Below, in pieces: positions 1 through 7,584 of a stretch of DNA of 46,554 bases. The stretch's first letter is position 1, and every line of letters begins with the position of its first letter. The stretch is from a bacterium. Lineage in GTDB: Bacteria > JAMCPX01. The stretch lies in NCBI GenBank assembly GCA_021787655.1, contig JAJYLM010000001.1, forward strand, positions 1-46,554, given 5' to 3'. Made by a program: the position numbers and the translations under genes. The notes beneath the pieces are model-generated. The model made no database searches, was not told the DNA's origin, and saw only the letters and a list, made by a program, of their open reading frames with translations.

Positions 1-384
1 CAGGATATGAGGGTTGCCGGTCGAATACTGCCATGCCCTATCGGCACTGAAACCGCTGACTCCGTACAACTGTTCCGGCGTATCGAGAGATGCTGTCCCC
101 TGAACAAGGTACGGTTCGAAGCTGAAATAGTTCCAGTCCTCGTTAAGAACGCCTGCACCTGAGTTATAATAGGTTCCGGTGGTCGGTCCAAACCCGGGCT
201 CAGCCTTAGCATAATTGGGATCCCAGGGAAGGTACGGGACCCAATCGGAACTTTTTATCGAGTTCGGGGTGCCCGGTGTTCCGGGCCAGTTCGGATTGCC
301 CCCCTGGGCAAGGACACTGATACCTGCCAACAGGCCCGTCACCAGTACGACGGTAACTGCTGTCACATGCTTCTTTATGTTCAT
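1..384 (-). CDS. Secreted protein, N-terminal part only (possibly a subtilisin-like protease)
   Basis: The frame is open from an ATG at 384 to the window edge (128 residues seen), so the C-terminal part is missing. AGGAG lies about 8 bases upstream of the ATG. The protein begins with a clear signal peptide (MNIKKH, then a hydrophobic stretch ending in LAQ) followed by a Gly/Pro/Asn/Trp-rich exported segment. The last visible residues, ADRAWQYSTGNPHIL, resemble the stretch just before the catalytic Asp of S8 subtilases (an 'AW..TG' motif leading to the 'IAVxDTG' strand). The catalytic residues themselves lie outside the window, so the protease call is a guess; export is well supported. It lies downstream of the ene-reductase gene on the same strand, with a small inverted repeat between them. 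Confidence 0.6.
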   Translation of the reverse strand, partial: MNIKKHVTAVTVVLVTGLLAGISVLAQGGNPNWPGTPGTPNSIKSSDWVPYLPWDPNYAKAEPGFGPTTGTYYNSGAGVLNEDWNYFSFEPYLVQGTASLDTPEQLYGVSGFSADRAWQYSTGNPHIL

Positions 385-404
385 GCACCTGACTCCTCAT
401 CCAC

Positions 405-430
405 TGTTTCCTTCTTCCGGAAAAGGAAAC
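405..430. repeat. Inverted repeat in the leader of the secreted-protein gene
   Basis: GTTTCCTT (405-412) pairs with AAGGAAAC (423-430): an 8-bp perfect stem with a 10-base spacer. It sits 20 bases upstream of the ATG at 384 and 50 bases beyond the ene-reductase stop. No T-run follows it on the minus strand, so it is not a standard terminator. It may stabilise the mRNA or be chance. Confidence 0.3.
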
Positions 431-480
431 AACCTATGTCTGCAGACTGCGGCAGCTTTCCGCTCTTACGTCTCCGTACT

Positions 481-2499
481 TCAGAGGGTCAACGCCAATT
501 CGAATCCCTGCCTGATTGCATCCAGGGCCTTGGCCGTTGCACCTGCGTCTCCGATAACATGGATGCGCTTGTCTTTGGATTGTGCAAAGGGATTGTACGG
601 AACAACGCCGGTTGCCAGAACAACGATACCTGCATCGAACGCCTGGGTCTGGCCGTTGTTTTCTGCATACACCTTCCCGCCGCCGATTTTTGTCACCTTG
701 GTATTGGTATACATTCTTACACCGCGGCGCTTCAGCTGCTGCATGATGGGCCACCGGGTAGACCTGCCGATGTCCTTGCCGGTCTTATCCAGCATTTCGA
801 GCATGACGACCTTTCTCGTGGACTGCTTGAGGAGCTGCTGAACGAGCAGGGGATCTTCCGCATCATTTTCGAGCAGGAACCGCGCCGTCTTTTCGTTCAT
901 GGTGCCGTCCTGGGTAAGGTACAGGGCAACATCACACCCGACCGCCCCGCCGCCGATAATCACGATATTCTCCGAGGTACCGGGGAACTCGGTCGCCAGG
1001 ACATCCCATGCAAGCCTGACAAAGCCGTCTTCAAGACCTTCTGCCAGGCCCTCTATCTTCGGTATCAGCGGACTGGCGCCTGTTGCAACGATGACCTCGT
1101 CGGCCTTGAGCTTGGCGAGCTTATTTTTACTGATCATTGTTCCGAGATGAAGGTTCACACCGTGATGCTCAAGCTGGTGTGCGTAATACAGGAGAAGATT
1201 GTAAAATCCTTCTTTGTCCGGCACCGTGCTTGCAAGATTGAATTGTCCGCCGATCCACTGTTCCTTTTCGTAGAGATCAACCTTATGTCCCCGTTTGGCG
1301 AGTGTTACAGCTGCCTCAAGTCCGCCGGGACCTGCTCCGATGATCGCGATCTTCTTCGGTTTCTTTGTCTTGCCGACCTTTATTTCGTGTTCCCTGCCGA
1401 CGATGGGATTGACCATGCAGTTCGCCGGAAGGCCATTAAAGATGTTGTCGAAACACCCCTGGTTGCAGGCTATGCACGAGTTTATCTCGTGCAGCTCCCC
1501 TTTGCGCGCCTTCTCAGGAAACTGGGGATCCGCGATCAAAGCCCTGCCCATGACAATCATATCTGCCCATCCGTCATTGATGAAACGCTCCGCGAGTTTC
1601 GGATTGTTTATCCTGTTTGACGCGATGACAGGAATGCGGACAGCCTGTCTGACCTTCATTGCAAGGTACGAAAATGCACCCTCGGGAACCGAGAAGGTGA
1701 GCTGGGGAACATGCGTCTCATGCCAGCCGCCGGTGATATTGAACCCGTTGATGCCCGCCTGTTCAAGCGCTTTTGCAAATTCGACCGTCTCATTGATCGT
1801 ATTGCTTCCCCTGACGAAATCGCTGCCCGAAAGCCTCATGATGACGGCGAAATCTGCGCCGACTGCTGCACGTATTGTCTGATACACCTCGATGCCGAAG
1901 CGCATCCTGTTTTCGAAAGACCCCCCGTATTCATCCGTTCTCTGGTTGGTGAGAGGCGAGAGAAACTGGCATATAAGGTAGCCCGCTGATGCAAGGATCT
2001 CTATCCCGTCCATGCCTGCTTTCTTTGCCCTCATGGCAGCGTCCGCATACTGCAGTTGAATCTGCCGTATCTCTTCTTTGGTCAACGGCTTCGGAGCCTC
2101 ATTGGTAAGTTTTGACGGTACTGCAGAAGCCGATACCGGCGTTTCACCGTTTATCATCCATGATGCGACATAGCGTCCGGCATGGTAAAGTTGTGCGAAT
2201 ACCTTGGTACCATGTGCATGGATTCTTTCCGCCAGGACAGTCATTCCGGGCACAAAGTCGTCCGTATCCAGCCGGATCATAAAATGGCCCCCGCCGACCC
2301 TGTCTATCGTGCAGCCGCCGACAACGATGAGTCCCGCACCCCCCTTTGCCCTGTTCTCATAGAATGCCGTCATCTGATCCGTAACGTGTCCATCGGGTGT
2401 ATAATTCAGATGCATGGCAGGAAAAACGATCCTGTTTTTTATTTCGAGCTTGTTCACCCGGACGGGGCTGAACAAGGTGTTAAAATATGTGCTGTTCAT
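481..2499 (-). CDS. 2,4-dienoyl-CoA reductase-type ene-reductase (FMN/4Fe-4S/FAD)
   Basis: This 672-residue protein has the full FadH/NADH:flavin oxidoreductase architecture. An Old Yellow Enzyme-type TIM barrel (about 1-335) contains Tyr174 in GYLICQF and His260 in GGWHE, at the positions of the catalytic Tyr/His pair of E. coli FadH. A cysteine cluster C342-x2-C345-x3-C349-x11-C361 should bind 4Fe-4S. Then come an FAD Rossmann motif GAGPGG (388-393) and a later NAD(P) motif GGGAVGC. Such enzymes reduce enoyl or dienoyl thioesters, or other activated C=C bonds, with electrons passing from NAD(P)H through FAD and FeS to FMN. The ATG at 2499 has a GGAGG ribosome site. Substrate cannot be read from sequence; the nearby FadL-type channels suggest fatty-acid or aromatic degradation (inference). 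Confidence 0.88.
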   Translation of the reverse strand: MNSTYFNTLFSPVRVNKLEIKNRIVFPAMHLNYTPDGHVTDQMTAFYENRAKGGAGLIVVGGCTIDRVGGGHFMIRLDTDDFVPGMTVLAERIHAHGTKVFAQLYHAGRYVASWMINGETPVSASAVPSKLTNEAPKPLTKEEIRQIQLQYADAAMRAKKAGMDGIEILASAGYLICQFLSPLTNQRTDEYGGSFENRMRFGIEVYQTIRAAVGADFAVIMRLSGSDFVRGSNTINETVEFAKALEQAGINGFNITGGWHETHVPQLTFSVPEGAFSYLAMKVRQAVRIPVIASNRINNPKLAERFINDGWADMIVMGRALIADPQFPEKARKGELHEINSCIACNQGCFDNIFNGLPANCMVNPIVGREHEIKVGKTKKPKKIAIIGAGPGGLEAAVTLAKRGHKVDLYEKEQWIGGQFNLASTVPDKEGFYNLLLYYAHQLEHHGVNLHLGTMISKNKLAKLKADEVIVATGASPLIPKIEGLAEGLEDGFVRLAWDVLATEFPGTSENIVIIGGGAVGCDVALYLTQDGTMNEKTARFLLENDAEDPLLVQQLLKQSTRKVVMLEMLDKTGKDIGRSTRWPIMQQLKRRGVRMYTNTKVTKIGGGKVYAENNGQTQAFDAGIVVLATGVVPYNPFAQSKDKRIHVIGDAGATAKALDAIRQGFELALTL

Positions 2500-2572
2500 G
2501 TGTTCCTCCAGTTTTTAGGCTATACCTCAGAACGGGAAAGGATGTCTATAAAAAATATCTGTGACGAAGCAG

Positions 2573-3304
2573 CTACCTTCCTCCGCAGCTTGGACACGAA
2601 GGATTCTTGTGCAGGGGAAAGGTCCTGAACTGCGTCGTCTCACCTTCCCATACCAGGAGCTTGTTCTTCAGCGGCCTGCCAATACCGGTGAGATACTTCA
2701 CTGCCTCAAGTGCCTGCAGGGACCCGATGACGCCGGGGGTTGCTCCGAGCACCGGGAACACCTCCTTGGGCGGGGCTTCTTCGAAGATACATTTCAGACA
2801 CGGTGTTTCCGGTACGTGGATGAACGACAGCCTGCCTTCGATGCCCCATATACTCCCGTAGACCATGGGGATGTGTTTCCTGATCGCACAATCATTGAGG
2901 ATATAGCGCGTCGGAAAGTTGTCCATGCAATCCATGATGATATCCGCGTCTGCCACCAGCTGATCCACGTTGTCTTCGACGATCTTGTCCGTGACCGCAG
3001 TAACCCGGATATTGGGATTCAGTTTTTCGAGCGTCATCTTTCCCGAGATCGCCTTATTGATACCGATCCTGGTGTGGTCGTGCAGTATCTGGCGGTTGAG
3101 ATTCGATAGTTCCGGGGCATCGAAATCGCAGAGGACGATGTTCCCAATGCCTGCGACGGTCAAATAGATCGATGCCGGCGATCCAAGGCCACCTGCTCCT
3201 GCTATGAAGACCTTCATGGCCTTGAGCTTTTCCTGGGTGGCTTCACCCCATCCTTCCATCATCATCTGCCGCGTGTAACGCTTCTTTTCATCTTCTGTCA
3301 GCAT
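2573..3304 (-). CDS. ThiF/MoeB/HesA-family E1-like adenylyltransferase
   Basis: A 243-residue protein of ThiF/MoeB size. It shows the nucleotide-binding loop GAGGLG (36-41), Arg71 in NLNRQ, the DCMDNFPTRY motif (125-134) and two zinc-binding pairs, C169-x2-C172 and C237-x2-C240. Family members adenylate the C-terminal Gly of a ubiquitin-like sulfur carrier (ThiS, MoaD) for thiamin or molybdopterin synthesis. Where ThiF and MoeB have a Cys before 'G..GP..G', this protein reads EVFPVLGATPG, so the thioester-forming Cys appears absent. No carrier-protein gene is visible nearby, so I do not assign thiF or moeB. It lies 73 bases upstream of the ene-reductase on the same strand and probably shares its transcript. 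AAGGGAG precedes the ATG. Confidence 0.8.
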   Translation of the reverse strand: MLTEDEKKRYTRQMMMEGWGEATQEKLKAMKVFIAGAGGLGSPASIYLTVAGIGNIVLCDFDAPELSNLNRQILHDHTRIGINKAISGKMTLEKLNPNIRVTAVTDKIVEDNVDQLVADADIIMDCMDNFPTRYILNDCAIRKHIPMVYGSIWGIEGRLSFIHVPETPCLKCIFEEAPPKEVFPVLGATPGVIGSLQALEAVKYLTGIGRPLKNKLLVWEGETTQFRTFPLHKNPSCPSCGGR

Positions 3305-3709
3305 GCTCTTCTCCCTTCATGGTTCTGCGCTGTTCTGAATTCCATCACGCACCGCGCGCGTTGTTCGTGTGGTTTACAAGTACATCTCTCCTGAGCCAAT
3401 ACCGGTATGGGAAACCCGTCACCGTTGTCCGTACCAGCTCCGGTATGACCAGGAATTTCGGTGATAACATTGTGCGGATTCCCGATCTGTCAACTCATTC
3501 TCTATACCATAACCGCCGTCCGTTTGTATAGTGGCCCGGTGCGGTATCATGGATGTTCTGATTTTTTTAAAAAAGGCGTTCCCCTTCTGCATACCAAGGA
3601 TATAGTTACCGATAATCGCCGTCGTCATTTATCTGGTATACGCCCGTTTCCTGTTTCTGCCGGCACCAATGCCCCGCAATCATATACACCGGTGCATGTG
3701 CTGCGTGAT
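3305..3709. other. Intergenic region, no convincing gene
   Basis: About 400 bases lie between the second FadL-type gene and the ThiF-like gene, both on the minus strand. Several short ORFs cross it but none has a ribosome site with plausible protein composition. Possible signals on the minus strand are a weak 6-bp hairpin followed by a T-rich stretch near 3566-3585 (could end the FadL operon) and a TTGACA at 3488-3493 with only a poor -10. If that is a promoter, the ThiF-like transcript would have a leader of roughly 160 bases. I cannot identify a riboswitch. Confidence 0.3.
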
Positions 3710-4987
3710 TCACCATACAAACCTGCACTCGATCCCTGTGTCCACAACACTGCCTCCGAACGAATACCCGTCCTGATACTGCGGAACAGCCTGCATCTTG
3801 CGTACAACACGCGTTTGCAGCAGGGTATCCTGGACATATGCACTTAGACGAATCGGATTGTGCCAGAATCCAGCGCTCTTGAAGGTATAGCTTGCACCGG
3901 CCGACACGAGGTGCCTGTTACTGTCCAGAAAATTGGTCACGCCGGTCTGATCCCGCACCGGGCTCCTTATGAATGCATAGCCTGCAGACACGTCGATATT
4001 GCCCTTGATGGCAGCGCGGATCCCGAACCTTGGAACAACGGTGTCGAACAGGCTTGTTTGTGGAGCGCCGTCGCCCTGCTCGTCAACAAAATCCGACCAG
4101 TGCATATAGGTTGCGTCAAACGAGATCAACAGGACAGGGCTGCTGCTCTGGTAGGATAACCCCACAGCGTACTGTTCCGGGGAGAAAAAGCGTACGTAGT
4201 TGAACGTCTGGGTGTAGATAAGCAGTCCGGATGCAGAGAGGTTGTTGACGCCGTAATCGTTGAATTTCGTTTCAGCCCTGTAGCTAAGCCCTATCTTCAG
4301 TCCATTCTTCAGAACGACCATGATTCCGGCAACCGGCGCCGCCTTGATGAGGATAACGTTGTTCTCGGTGTGCGTGAATGACGATTGGACAAAATTTACG
4401 CTGGTGATCGTTTTGGAAGCCGCATAGATATTTGCCCCCGCACCGATCGAAAGATGACTGGTTATCCTATACGCTGCTGCAGCAAGAAAACCGAATATCT
4501 TGTTCTGGTTATCATAAAAAACAAAATAGCGGTCAACTGACGTATTCCGTTCTTTCCATCCTATGATCGCATCCGTCGGAGCATAGAAGGCAAATCCAAC
4601 ATAGACCCGTCGCGCCGGCAGTAGTCCCGCAAGTGCGGAGGGCCCGAGGGTAAGCCCCAGCTGTTCGAAGGGCAAAGGAGCGATATCCGCAGTGGACCTG
4701 CCGGAACCCGGGTCTTTTATCCATAGCATACTTGCCGCGTACCCCACGCCGAGAGAGAGCGACGTGCCGCGCCGGTCGTGTGCAAACACGGGACGGCGCT
4801 GGAACGCAAGCCCCCCGGGATTATAGTAGCAGGCAGAATAATCGTCGGCAACACCCGTATACGCACCACTCATGGAAAGGGCGTCTGCACCAAGTCCGAA
4901 GTTCGATGCGATGTCAGCGTATGCCGCCGTGCCGGTAACGATGTACATGAGTATACAACAGAATATTCTGAACAGGAGGTGTTTCAT
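3710..4987 (-). CDS. FadL/OmpP1/TodX-family outer-membrane channel (second of two)
   Basis: From the ATG at 4987 this encodes 425 residues starting with a signal peptide (MKHLLFR, hydrophobic core, ending AAYA). The mature N-terminus has the family hallmark: FGLGADALSMSGAYTGVADD followed by YYNPGGLA, the short helical plug region of FadL relatives. The rest alternates aromatic and small residues as expected of a 14-strand barrel and ends in a terminal aromatic (FVW). FadL proteins let long-chain fatty acids or aromatic hydrocarbons cross the outer membrane. The start overlaps the stop of the preceding paralogue as ATGA, implying translational coupling. An in-frame start 33 bases further upstream would disrupt the signal peptide. 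Substrate unknown. Confidence 0.85.
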   Translation of the reverse strand: MKHLLFRIFCCILMYIVTGTAAYADIASNFGLGADALSMSGAYTGVADDYSACYYNPGGLAFQRRPVFAHDRRGTSLSLGVGYAASMLWIKDPGSGRSTADIAPLPFEQLGLTLGPSALAGLLPARRVYVGFAFYAPTDAIIGWKERNTSVDRYFVFYDNQNKIFGFLAAAAYRITSHLSIGAGANIYAASKTITSVNFVQSSFTHTENNVILIKAAPVAGIMVVLKNGLKIGLSYRAETKFNDYGVNNLSASGLLIYTQTFNYVRFFSPEQYAVGLSYQSSSPVLLISFDATYMHWSDFVDEQGDGAPQTSLFDTVVPRFGIRAAIKGNIDVSAGYAFIRSPVRDQTGVTNFLDSNRHLVSAGASYTFKSAGFWHNPIRLSAYVQDTLLQTRVVRKMQAVPQYQDGYSFGGSVVDTGIECRFVW

Positions 4988-6204
4988 AACTCGAAGGTCA
5001 GTGATATGCCGGAACTCCACACAAGTCCTCCATTGGTGTAATCCATAAGGGGCTGTGGCTCAATGTTATCCCTGACCACGAGCTGTTGGAGCTGTACAAA
5101 GGCATCCACCCGCGTCCTTATGCCAGACCTGGGCATAATGAACCTGTACCCTGCACCCAGCGAATAAACATGCCGGTCAGCATCGACATAATTCGTTCCG
5201 TCCTGATGCCCGGAAAAAGGAGACGGCACATACGAGTACCCTGCCCTGAATGCCCAGGGGGGTACACCGCGGTAGTCTATGCCGAGTGCGGGCGTCGCTG
5301 TGTTGGCAGTACCCAGGACGTTGTTCTGCGTATCGGTTACACCGCTATCCGCCCAAATATTGTACGTGAGATCCGCGTTGATGCGGATGGCTGAGGAAGG
5401 GGTAATCGAGATACCGATGGCGATCTGGTCCGGTGTTGTCACGACCTTTTCCTCGGATGTTTGCGCAAGTGACGGCGTATTGTTGATGATAAACGTTGTC
5501 AGTCCTGATAGTCCTGAGCTGTTCTTTTCCCGGTAAACGGCACCGATCGACACCCTGTTCCACGGCGTCACGATGAAACCTGCTTCGGGAACGGCAGAAA
5601 TAGACAGATCCCTGTTCTCAAGGAGAACTGCGCTGGGAGGAGAGGTGGTCGTGTTTAAATAGTAGAGCGTGGTCATCTTCCCGGGCATGTATAAGAGAGC
5701 AGAGACACCAATCCGGATAAAAGACGTTATCCGGTAACCAAGCCCGAGCAAGAGCATAAGCTGGGATGCTGTATCTTCGTACAAGACAAATGACTGATCG
5801 CTCACCGGTACGGCATGTTCGCTGTACGCCCTGTCCGGCGGCGTGTACACAAGGAGTCCGAACGATAATCCTGAAAGCTGATTATACGCTGTCATGTGCC
5901 CGACGTTGGTGTTGATGCCAGCCGTGAGCCCGATCATCCTATCGTTATCGATGTATCTCGTAACACCGTCGATCCCTTTGATCCAGACCGCAGGATAAAA
6001 ATAGGTCAGTCCGAGTGAAAACGTCGTCCCCCGTTCGAGGGCAAGTCCTGCCGGGTTGTAGTATGTTGCAGATATGTCAGCCGGATGAGCTACAAAGGCG
6101 TTTCCCATAGCTGGTGCAACGGCCCCGATACCATACATACTTCCGGTGTTGGCGTATGCTCCCGAGCACAGGAGTATTAAAGAACAAATGAGAACGGCAA
6201 ACAA
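4984..6204 (-). CDS. FadL/OmpP1/TodX-family outer-membrane channel (first of two)
   Basis: A paralogue of the following gene: hydrophobic signal segment ending AYAN, then YGIGAVAPAMGNAFVAHPAD and YYNPAGLALERG, the same FadL-type start, and a barrel-like remainder ending in FEL. The only conventional start in the right place is TTG at 6204, which would give a signal peptide with no basic residues. A better placed ribosome site (AAGGGG, near 6229-6234) lies about 7-8 bases before an ATC codon at 6219. Initiation there would add (M)KQKT and yield a normal signal peptide. The true start is therefore uncertain, and a single-base error in the sequence is possible. It leads a two-gene operon and is coupled to the downstream paralogue by ATGA. 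Confidence 0.83.
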   Translation of the reverse strand: MFAVLICSLILLCSGAYANTGSMYGIGAVAPAMGNAFVAHPADISATYYNPAGLALERGTTFSLGLTYFYPAVWIKGIDGVTRYIDNDRMIGLTAGINTNVGHMTAYNQLSGLSFGLLVYTPPDRAYSEHAVPVSDQSFVLYEDTASQLMLLLGLGYRITSFIRIGVSALLYMPGKMTTLYYLNTTTSPPSAVLLENRDLSISAVPEAGFIVTPWNRVSIGAVYREKNSSGLSGLTTFIINNTPSLAQTSEEKVVTTPDQIAIGISITPSSAIRINADLTYNIWADSGVTDTQNNVLGTANTATPALGIDYRGVPPWAFRAGYSYVPSPFSGHQDGTNYVDADRHVYSLGAGYRFIMPRSGIRTRVDAFVQLQQLVVRDNIEPQPLMDYTNGGLVWSSGISLTFEL

Positions 6205-6256
6205 TGTTTTTTGTTTGATAACAGCTTCCCCTTTGTCTCGGTATGTCGTTGGTTGT

Positions 6257-6280
6257 ACTATACCATGGCAGGCGTGTCAA
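6257..6280 (-). promoter_or_regulatory. Probable promoter of the FadL-type operon
   Basis: On the minus strand an extended -10 element TGGTATAGT (hexamer 6257-6262) lies below a TTGACA (6275-6280). The 12-base gap is too short for this pair, but the same TTGACA is 17 bases from TACAAC, an alternative -10. Either arrangement puts the start of transcription roughly 25-35 bases upstream of the gene. Confidence 0.35.
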
Positions 6281-6299
6281 TTCAGCAGCAATGAACATT

Positions 6300-6328
6300 T
6301 TGATAATTTTACCATTCGTGCATAGTAT
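6300..6328 (+). promoter_or_regulatory. Sigma-70-type promoter for the MFS gene
   Basis: TTGATA (6300-6305), a 17-base spacer and TAGTAT (6323-6328). Transcription would start near 6335, only about 5 bases before the ATG at 6340. This implies a nearly leaderless mRNA, consistent with the lack of a ribosome site. Confidence 0.5.
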
Positions 6329-6339
6329 TATCCAATTCT

Positions 6340-7575
6340 ATGTTTCGGCGGGAAATAAGAGAACTCCATCCGGCGACAGCAAAACTCCTTGCCGCGCGCA
6401 TGATACGCAGCATCGGACAGGGTATTCTGATTGTAGATTTCACCCTGTACCTCCATGCAATGCATTGGAAGGGCAGCTCGATCGGAATCGTCCTGAGTGT
6501 GGCAGGGCTGTTCGGCGCGCTGCTCAGCCTCATGATAGGTGTCGGCAGCGATCGCCTGAAGAGAAAACCGTTTCTTGTGGTCTATCAGGTCATCCTCATA
6601 CTCAGCGCTCTGACGGCCATGCTCACAGCACAGCCCTGGCTGATTGGCATCAGCGCGGTCCTGGGCGGGTTTGGCCGCGGGGCCAACGGGGCGGCAGGCC
6701 CGTTTTCACCCGCAGAACAGGCATGGCTTGCGGAAAATATACGTCCGTCTAAACGGGGGTTGATCTACAGTATGAATACGGCCCTCGGATTTTTTGGGAC
6801 AGCATTCGGTGCCCTGCTCGCAGTCCTGCCATCCGTATGGACCCGATGGTTCAGCGGTGCATTGACCTACCGTCCGTTGTTTGCCATGGTCGGCATCCTC
6901 GCGCTTGCAGACCTTATCCTGATAGGGGCAACCGAGGAAAATTACCGGGGCGGTCAACAGCGGATTGCAACAGAAACCCACAAGGAACGACGTACCAGGA
7001 CAAAAAAAGAAAATCATGCCCTTTTCAAACTGGTGTTCGTCAACGTATTCAACGGTGCTGCCATCGGCATGACCGGACCGCTCATAGCATATTGGTTCGC
7101 CCTTAAGTTCCATGTGGGACCTGACTTTATAGCTCCGGTCATGGCCCTCACCTTTGTGGTAACCGGCATCGCTTCCCTGATCACGGGTAAAATGACCGAG
7201 CATGTCGGTCTCGTCCAGTCTGTCGTGTTCCAGAGGACCTTCGGCCTTCTCATGCTTTTATTGCTTCCGGTCATTCCGTTCTACTGGCTTGCCTCTCTCG
7301 TGTATCTGCTCAGGTCTGCATTCAACAGGAGTACCGCCGGCGCGCGCCAGGCATTTGCTGTCGGACTGGTGAGAGCCGAGCGCCGGGGACTTGCGACGAG
7401 CCTCAACACGGTCTCCATGCAGTTACCGTGGGCCATCGGCCCGACGATAACGGGCTATTTTTTCGAGGCAGGCCAGCTCGTTGTACCGTTCTACATTGCG
7501 GCATTGCTCCAGGGGGCATACATTATCATGTACAAAAAATTCTTCGGCCGGTATCAAGCTGCGCAGGAGGAATAA
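6340..7575 (+). CDS. Major facilitator superfamily transporter
   Basis: A 411-residue hydrophobic protein with about 12 predicted membrane segments. The cytoplasmic loop between helices 2 and 3, GVGSDRLKRKPFL, matches the MFS signature GxxxDRxGRR. A hydrophilic, basic middle loop (about residues 205-225, rich in Arg, Lys and Glu) separates the two six-helix halves, as usual for MFS. Glycine-rich FGRGANGAAGPFSPAEQAWL and the late RSAFNRSTAGARQA motif suggest a drug-efflux or unknown-solute type subfamily rather than a sugar permease. Substrate cannot be predicted. It stands alone, divergent from the FadL-type operon and convergent with the regulator at 7585 with a 9-base gap. No ribosome site precedes the ATG. 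Confidence 0.85.
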   Translation: MFRREIRELHPATAKLLAARMIRSIGQGILIVDFTLYLHAMHWKGSSIGIVLSVAGLFGALLSLMIGVGSDRLKRKPFLVVYQVILILSALTAMLTAQPWLIGISAVLGGFGRGANGAAGPFSPAEQAWLAENIRPSKRGLIYSMNTALGFFGTAFGALLAVLPSVWTRWFSGALTYRPLFAMVGILALADLILIGATEENYRGGQQRIATETHKERRTRTKKENHALFKLVFVNVFNGAAIGMTGPLIAYWFALKFHVGPDFIAPVMALTFVVTGIASLITGKMTEHVGLVQSVVFQRTFGLLMLLLLPVIPFYWLASLVYLLRSAFNRSTAGARQAFAVGLVRAERRGLATSLNTVSMQLPWAIGPTITGYFFEAGQLVVPFYIAALLQGAYIIMYKKFFGRYQAAQEE

Positions 7576-7584
7576 CCGAGTGTT

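Noticed and set aside
367..1620. Plus-strand ORF of 417 codons
   Set aside because: It lies antisense to the ene-reductase, whose motifs are unmistakable. Its translation has no recognisable domain and is Cys/Arg-rich.
3461..3847. ORFs in the 3.3-3.8 kb gap as possible small genes
   Set aside because: No ribosome sites, composition looks random, and part overlaps the 3' end of the FadL-type gene.
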